A stretch of DNA of 9,160 bases from Gammaproteobacteria bacterium (GTDB taxonomy: Bacteria > Pseudomonadota > Gammaproteobacteria > SZUA-229). The stretch covers positions 1 through 9,160 of the forward strand of contig JAASSE010000013.1 of NCBI GenBank assembly GCA_021768055.1, written 5' to 3'. Within the stretch, counting starts at the first letter, position 1. The number at the start of each line of letters is the position of its first letter. The notes under the pieces are model-generated. The model did not search any database. It worked only from the letters and a program-made list of their open reading frames with translations, and was not told the origin of the DNA. Below are positions 7,041 to 9,160 of this stretch, piece after piece. The translations under genes and the position numbers were made by a program.

Positions 7041-7046
7041 ATTATA
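7041..7046 (-). promoter_or_regulatory. Perfect -10 box for yadGH
   Basis: TATAAT on the minus strand, in TATAATAATAAC, matches the sigma70 -10 consensus exactly and predicts a start near 7034, leaving a leader of about 29 bases. No good -35 hexamer is found at 16-18 bases, so the promoter may be weak or activator dependent. Confidence 0.55.
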
Positions 7047-7091
7047 CGTGGGGCATAGCCAGGGATTTCGATCAGTACCACGGGTATGGGG

Positions 7092-7120
7092 TTTACTTAA
7101 GTCATACGACCGTCTAATAT
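7092..7120 (+). promoter_or_regulatory. Sigma70-like promoter of the TetR gene
   Basis: TTTACT (7092-7097), a 17-base spacer and TAATAT (7115-7120) give a reasonable promoter with a predicted start near 7127. Its -10 box lies inside the inverted repeat at 7112-7128, as expected for an autoregulated TetR gene. Confidence 0.5.
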
Positions 7121-7128
7121 TTGTAGAC
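7112..7128. promoter_or_regulatory. Candidate TetR operator
   Basis: GTCTAATATTTGTAGAC is an inverted repeat with 5-bp perfect arms (GTCTA/TAGAC) around 7 bases, in the 165-base region between yadG and the TetR gene. The right arm continues as TAGACCAGCCGGT, which resembles the TAGACC-N4-GGTCTA half-site pattern I recall for the TetR-family regulator NemR. Binding here would cover the tetR -10 box. Whether it also represses yadGH, whose -10 is about 70 bases away, is inference. Confidence 0.5.
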
Positions 7129-7170
7129 CAGCCGGTGAAACGGCGTAATTTACATGATAACTGAAGCACG

Positions 7171-7743
7171 ATGGGAACCAAGGGCGACAATAATCGGGCA
7201 CGTATCGTAGAAGCAGCTGACCAGCTGTTCTACAAGCGTGGTTACAACCAGACCTCGTTCAGTGATATCGCAGATATTACCGGTATCCCGCGTGGTAATT
7301 TTTATTATTACTTCAAAACCAAGGACGAAATTCTGTCTGCGGTGGTCGATGCGCGCGTCAAGCAATACCAGGCGGCACTCAACGATTGCGACAAGGCCAG
7401 CGACGACCCACGCGAACGGCTGCTTGCTTTTGCCGATATGCTGTCCTCCAATGAAGACACTATCGTCGAGTCCGGTTGCCCGATTGGCACACTGTGCTCC
7501 GAACTGGCCAAGGGCAACGGCACACTGCAGTCCAAATCGCGGGAAGTATTTGAAGTTGTGCGTGACTGGCTGGCCAAACAGTTTGCCGAACTCGGTTTTG
7601 ATGATGCCGATGATCGCGCCATGGACATGCTGGCGCGCATGCAGGGTGTGTCGGTGATTTCCAGTGCATTCAAGGACAGCGCCTATTTAAAGCGCAGCAT
7701 CAATGACCTAAAGGTCTGGATCAACGGCCTGACTCTGAACTAG
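7171..7743 (+). CDS. TetR/AcrR-family transcriptional regulator
   Basis: A ligand-responsive DNA-binding repressor of 190 residues, the usual family length. The N-terminal helix-turn-helix domain covers about 10-57. RIVEAADQLFYKRGYNQTSF opens it, IADITGIPRGNFYYYFKTKDEIL gives the recognition helix and the conserved YYYF, and the remainder is the helical ligand-binding and dimerisation domain. ESGCPIGTLCSELAK (about 100-114) holds Cys103 and Cys109, a CPIGxLxxEL block seen in a subgroup of TetR proteins, some of which sense electrophiles (recalled, not tested). The ATG has only a weak GAAG upstream. Divergence from yadGH and the operator-like repeat between them make that exporter the likely target. 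The next gene follows after 11 bases and is probably co-transcribed. Confidence 0.93.
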   Translation: MGTKGDNNRARIVEAADQLFYKRGYNQTSFSDIADITGIPRGNFYYYFKTKDEILSAVVDARVKQYQAALNDCDKASDDPRERLLAFADMLSSNEDTIVESGCPIGTLCSELAKGNGTLQSKSREVFEVVRDWLAKQFAELGFDDADDRAMDMLARMQGVSVISSAFKDSAYLKRSINDLKVWINGLTLN

Positions 7744-7754
7744 GGTGGTTTGTT

Positions 7755-8195
7755 ATGGATGCGTCGATCGAACAAAATTATTTAGATGCCTACAAGGGCA
7801 GGTTCGTGTCACTGATGCGCTGGCATCACCTTGATGAATTCTGGGGCTCCTTCAAACAGCAGGCTGATGATTGCTGGTACATCTATCATGTTGGTGATGA
7901 ACCACCGCAGTCACCCGTTGACAGAAACAGCCTGAAGCGTTTCATAGATGAGGTCGATGTACTGCTGCACCAGGAACACGATGAAGATTATTGCGGCATC
8001 GTGTACACCGACAGCAAAGAAAACCCGTCCTACGTAAAAATCTTTGATCCGAATAACCTCGGTGTGTCTTGCGGTTACAGTGAAAAACCGCCGTTGCCGG
8101 GCTGGATTCTGTCACGCATTCCGCCGATCGAACTGGAAGATGCGCTGTACCCGCCCAATAACCGCAGGCACTGGTGGCAGCGCATATTTGAATAG
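7755..8195 (+). CDS. Hypothetical protein, 146 residues
   Basis: I do not recognise this family. The product is soluble-looking, acidic in the middle (DEVDVLLHQEHDEDYCG, 65-81) and rich in aromatic residues, with Trp at 23, 30, 41, 117, 140 and 141 and Cys at 40, 80 and 106. There is no signal peptide or membrane segment. The C-terminus HWWQRIFE is basic-aromatic. A good ribosome site, AGGGTGG (7742-7748), overlaps the TetR stop codon and lies 6 bases from the ATG. Close coupling to the TetR gene suggests co-expression with the regulator. Codon use looks like its neighbours, which together with the ribosome site argues that it is a real gene. Confidence 0.8.
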   Translation: MDASIEQNYLDAYKGRFVSLMRWHHLDEFWGSFKQQADDCWYIYHVGDEPPQSPVDRNSLKRFIDEVDVLLHQEHDEDYCGIVYTDSKENPSYVKIFDPNNLGVSCGYSEKPPLPGWILSRIPPIELEDALYPPNNRRHWWQRIFE

Positions 8196-8294
8196 TCACC
8201 TTAAGCCTTGGTTTTTCTCCAGCGCCTGAGATATTCCAGGGCTGCGTCTCGGCTAGTAATGGTTGTGTCTGTTCTTCTTCAAATCAGGAAGTGA
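8196..8294. other. Gap between converging genes, with a possible stem
   Basis: Holds CAGCGCCTG (8220-8228) pairing with CAGGGCTG (8237-8244), an 8-bp stem with one bulged base and an 8-base loop. No T-tract follows on the plus strand, nor on the minus strand, so it is not a standard terminator for either converging gene. A short minus-strand reading frame here is described under findings. Confidence 0.3.
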
Positions 8295-8864
8295 TTATTC
8301 CTGTATCAACTGCATTATCAGCTTTTCAACTTCAGGATGGTCGAACTCACGTCCACCGATGGCGCGGTAGCGCACCATGCCCTGCTTGTCGATAAGAAAG
8401 GTGGTCGGTAAACCGACAACACCGAAGCTGTTGGATACCTTGCTGTCCTTGTCAAACAGGATGGTAAAAGTTGGGTCAACTTCGAGCTGACCGATGTAGG
8501 CGAACACGTGATCACCGTCTTCCATCTGGTTGACTGCGAGCACCTTGAAGCTTGCGCTGTCGAGTTTCTGGTGCAGGCGTTCCATTGAAGGCATCTCGCG
8601 GCGGCACGGTGGGCACCAGGTGGCCCAGAAGTTGAGTAATACAACCTTGCCACGCAGATCCCTGAAACTGTGTTTTTCCTCATCCATATCCTCGAGCGTG
8701 AAATCCGGTGCCGGTACTGGCTTGGGTAAAGGCGTCAGGTTGTAGCCGAGCTTGGGCTGGTCATCCCACGCGGCATATACAGGAGAGATCGCTACACAGA
8801 CCAATACTGCTATCAGTGCGATAAATGTTTTAGTTGTCAGGTAATGTGATTGATTCCGGTGCAC
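8295..8864 (-). CDS. Secreted TlpA-like thioredoxin-family protein (GTG start)
   Basis: A periplasmic thiol-disulfide protein of the TlpA/ResA/redoxin group, expected to reduce or exchange disulfides. The 189 residues start with a signal peptide: basic MHRNQSHYLTTK, a hydrophobic stretch about 14-28, and cleavage probably near A31. PAPDFTLEDM (51-60) opens the redoxin fold. The active site is WATWCPPCRREMP (80-92, Cys84 and Cys87), and the cis-proline lies in GLPTTFLID (151-159, Pro153). The GTG start at 8864 is the most upstream possible, because a stop codon lies four bases before it. It has AAGGG 8 bases before it, within the coding sequence of the upstream gene. The 35-base overlap with that gene implies co-expression. 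Membrane anchoring instead of secretion is possible. The partner protein is unknown. Confidence 0.92.
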   Translation of the reverse strand: MHRNQSHYLTTKTFIALIAVLVCVAISPVYAAWDDQPKLGYNLTPLPKPVPAPDFTLEDMDEEKHSFRDLRGKVVLLNFWATWCPPCRREMPSMERLHQKLDSASFKVLAVNQMEDGDHVFAYIGQLEVDPTFTILFDKDSKVSNSFGVVGLPTTFLIDKQGMVRYRAIGGREFDHPEVEKLIMQLIQE

Positions 8865-9160
8865 AGCTCATGCCCTTAATTGTGTCGATATATTCTATAC
8901 CGTCAAGCTTCCATTTGTATGTGAAATCAAATTTACTTTCCCTCGGCAGCTTGACCGTGGTAAAGCCTTGTTGCCAGTCACCGACATAAAACGTGCCTTT
9001 GTCGGGTAACAGTGTCCACGAGAATGTAACACCGGCTTTTCGCCATTGTGCCAGCCATTCTGTTTTGGTTTTTACTTTATGCTGTTTGCCACTAGTATCA
9101 GTGTAGTACCAGGTGCTGACATCGTATGTGAGTGTCTTGTCAGACGTGTTTTTAATGACA
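8830..9160 (-). CDS. C-terminal part of an unrecognised protein, cut by window edge
   Basis: An open minus-strand frame enters from the right edge (first full codon at 9159) and runs 109 residues to a TAA at 8830-8832. It begins VIKNTSDKTL and ends CAPESITLPDN. It is rich in aromatics (WYYTDTSG, EWLAQWRK, FSWTLLPDKGTFYVGDW, FDFTYKWKLDG), with alternating hydrophobic and polar residues suggesting beta strands. One Cys is near the end. There is no recognised domain. Its end overlaps the TlpA-like gene by 35 bases in another frame, so the two are probably one transcript, perhaps a periplasmic pair (inference). The start and any signal peptide lie outside the window. Confidence 0.75.
   Translation of the reverse strand, partial: VIKNTSDKTLTYDVSTWYYTDTSGKQHKVKTKTEWLAQWRKAGVTFSWTLLPDKGTFYVGDWQQGFTTVKLPRESKFDFTYKWKLDGIEYIDTIKGMSCAPESITLPDN

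Noticed and set aside
7002..7190. Minus-strand open frame upstream of yadG.
   Set aside because: It is out of frame with yadG, overlaps the promoter and operator region, and its start lies inside the TetR gene.
7308..7673. Long minus-strand open frames antisense to the TetR gene.
   Set aside because: They are shadows of the well-supported TetR frame, with serine-rich low-quality translations and no ribosome site.
8220..8244. Stem between the 146-residue protein and the thioredoxin gene as a bidirectional terminator.
   Set aside because: The T-run (8211-8217) lies before the stem on the plus strand, and on the minus strand it becomes an A-run; neither direction gives a stem followed by U's.
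1..9160. Signs of mobile elements, CRISPR arrays, tRNA genes or a defence system.
   Set aside because: No transposase or integrase motifs, repeat-spacer pattern or cloverleaf was seen; the gene content is housekeeping, transport and regulation.

Overview
The window looks like an ordinary chromosomal segment of a gammaproteobacterium. The base composition is moderate, genes are closely packed, and several predicted proteins read like Enterobacteria/Vibrio-type proteins known from E. coli (YadG, YadH, Mak, BtuB). There are no rRNA or tRNA genes, insertion sequences, integrases, CRISPR arrays or phage genes. All calls come from reading the sequence and recalling family motifs; no database search was run.

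Left part (1-3728): a MoxR-type AAA+ ATPase, cut by the left edge, lies downstream of a BtuB-type TonB-dependent vitamin B12 receptor, both on the minus strand. btuB is preceded by a clear cobalamin riboswitch with its own sigma70-like promoter. A PduO-type cob(I)alamin adenosyltransferase is read divergently on the plus strand. Import across the outer membrane and conversion to adenosylcobalamin are thus placed back to back, but only the import gene carries a riboswitch.

Middle (3729-7005): the plus strand continues with a ROK-family fructokinase (Mak-like) and a small, very hydrophobic membrane protein of the DUF6580 type. A convergent two-gene ABC-2 exporter operon follows on the minus strand: yadG (ATPase, TTG start) and yadH (permease), overlapping by 4 bases.

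Right part (7006-9160): a TetR/AcrR-family regulator is divergent from yadGH. Their shared intergenic region holds a good -10 box for yadG, a -35/-10 pair for tetR, and a 17-bp inverted repeat overlapping the tetR -10, so this regulator is the obvious candidate controller of yadGH and of itself. An unrecognised 146-residue protein follows the regulator closely. On the minus strand lie a secreted TlpA-like thioredoxin and the C-terminal part of an unrecognised protein whose end overlaps the thioredoxin gene by 35 bases.

No wholly new multi-gene system is evident. The points most worth a second look are the B12 control region, the DUF6580-like membrane protein close to B12 genes, the candidate TetR operator with its cysteine-bearing regulator, and the two unrecognised proteins at the right.
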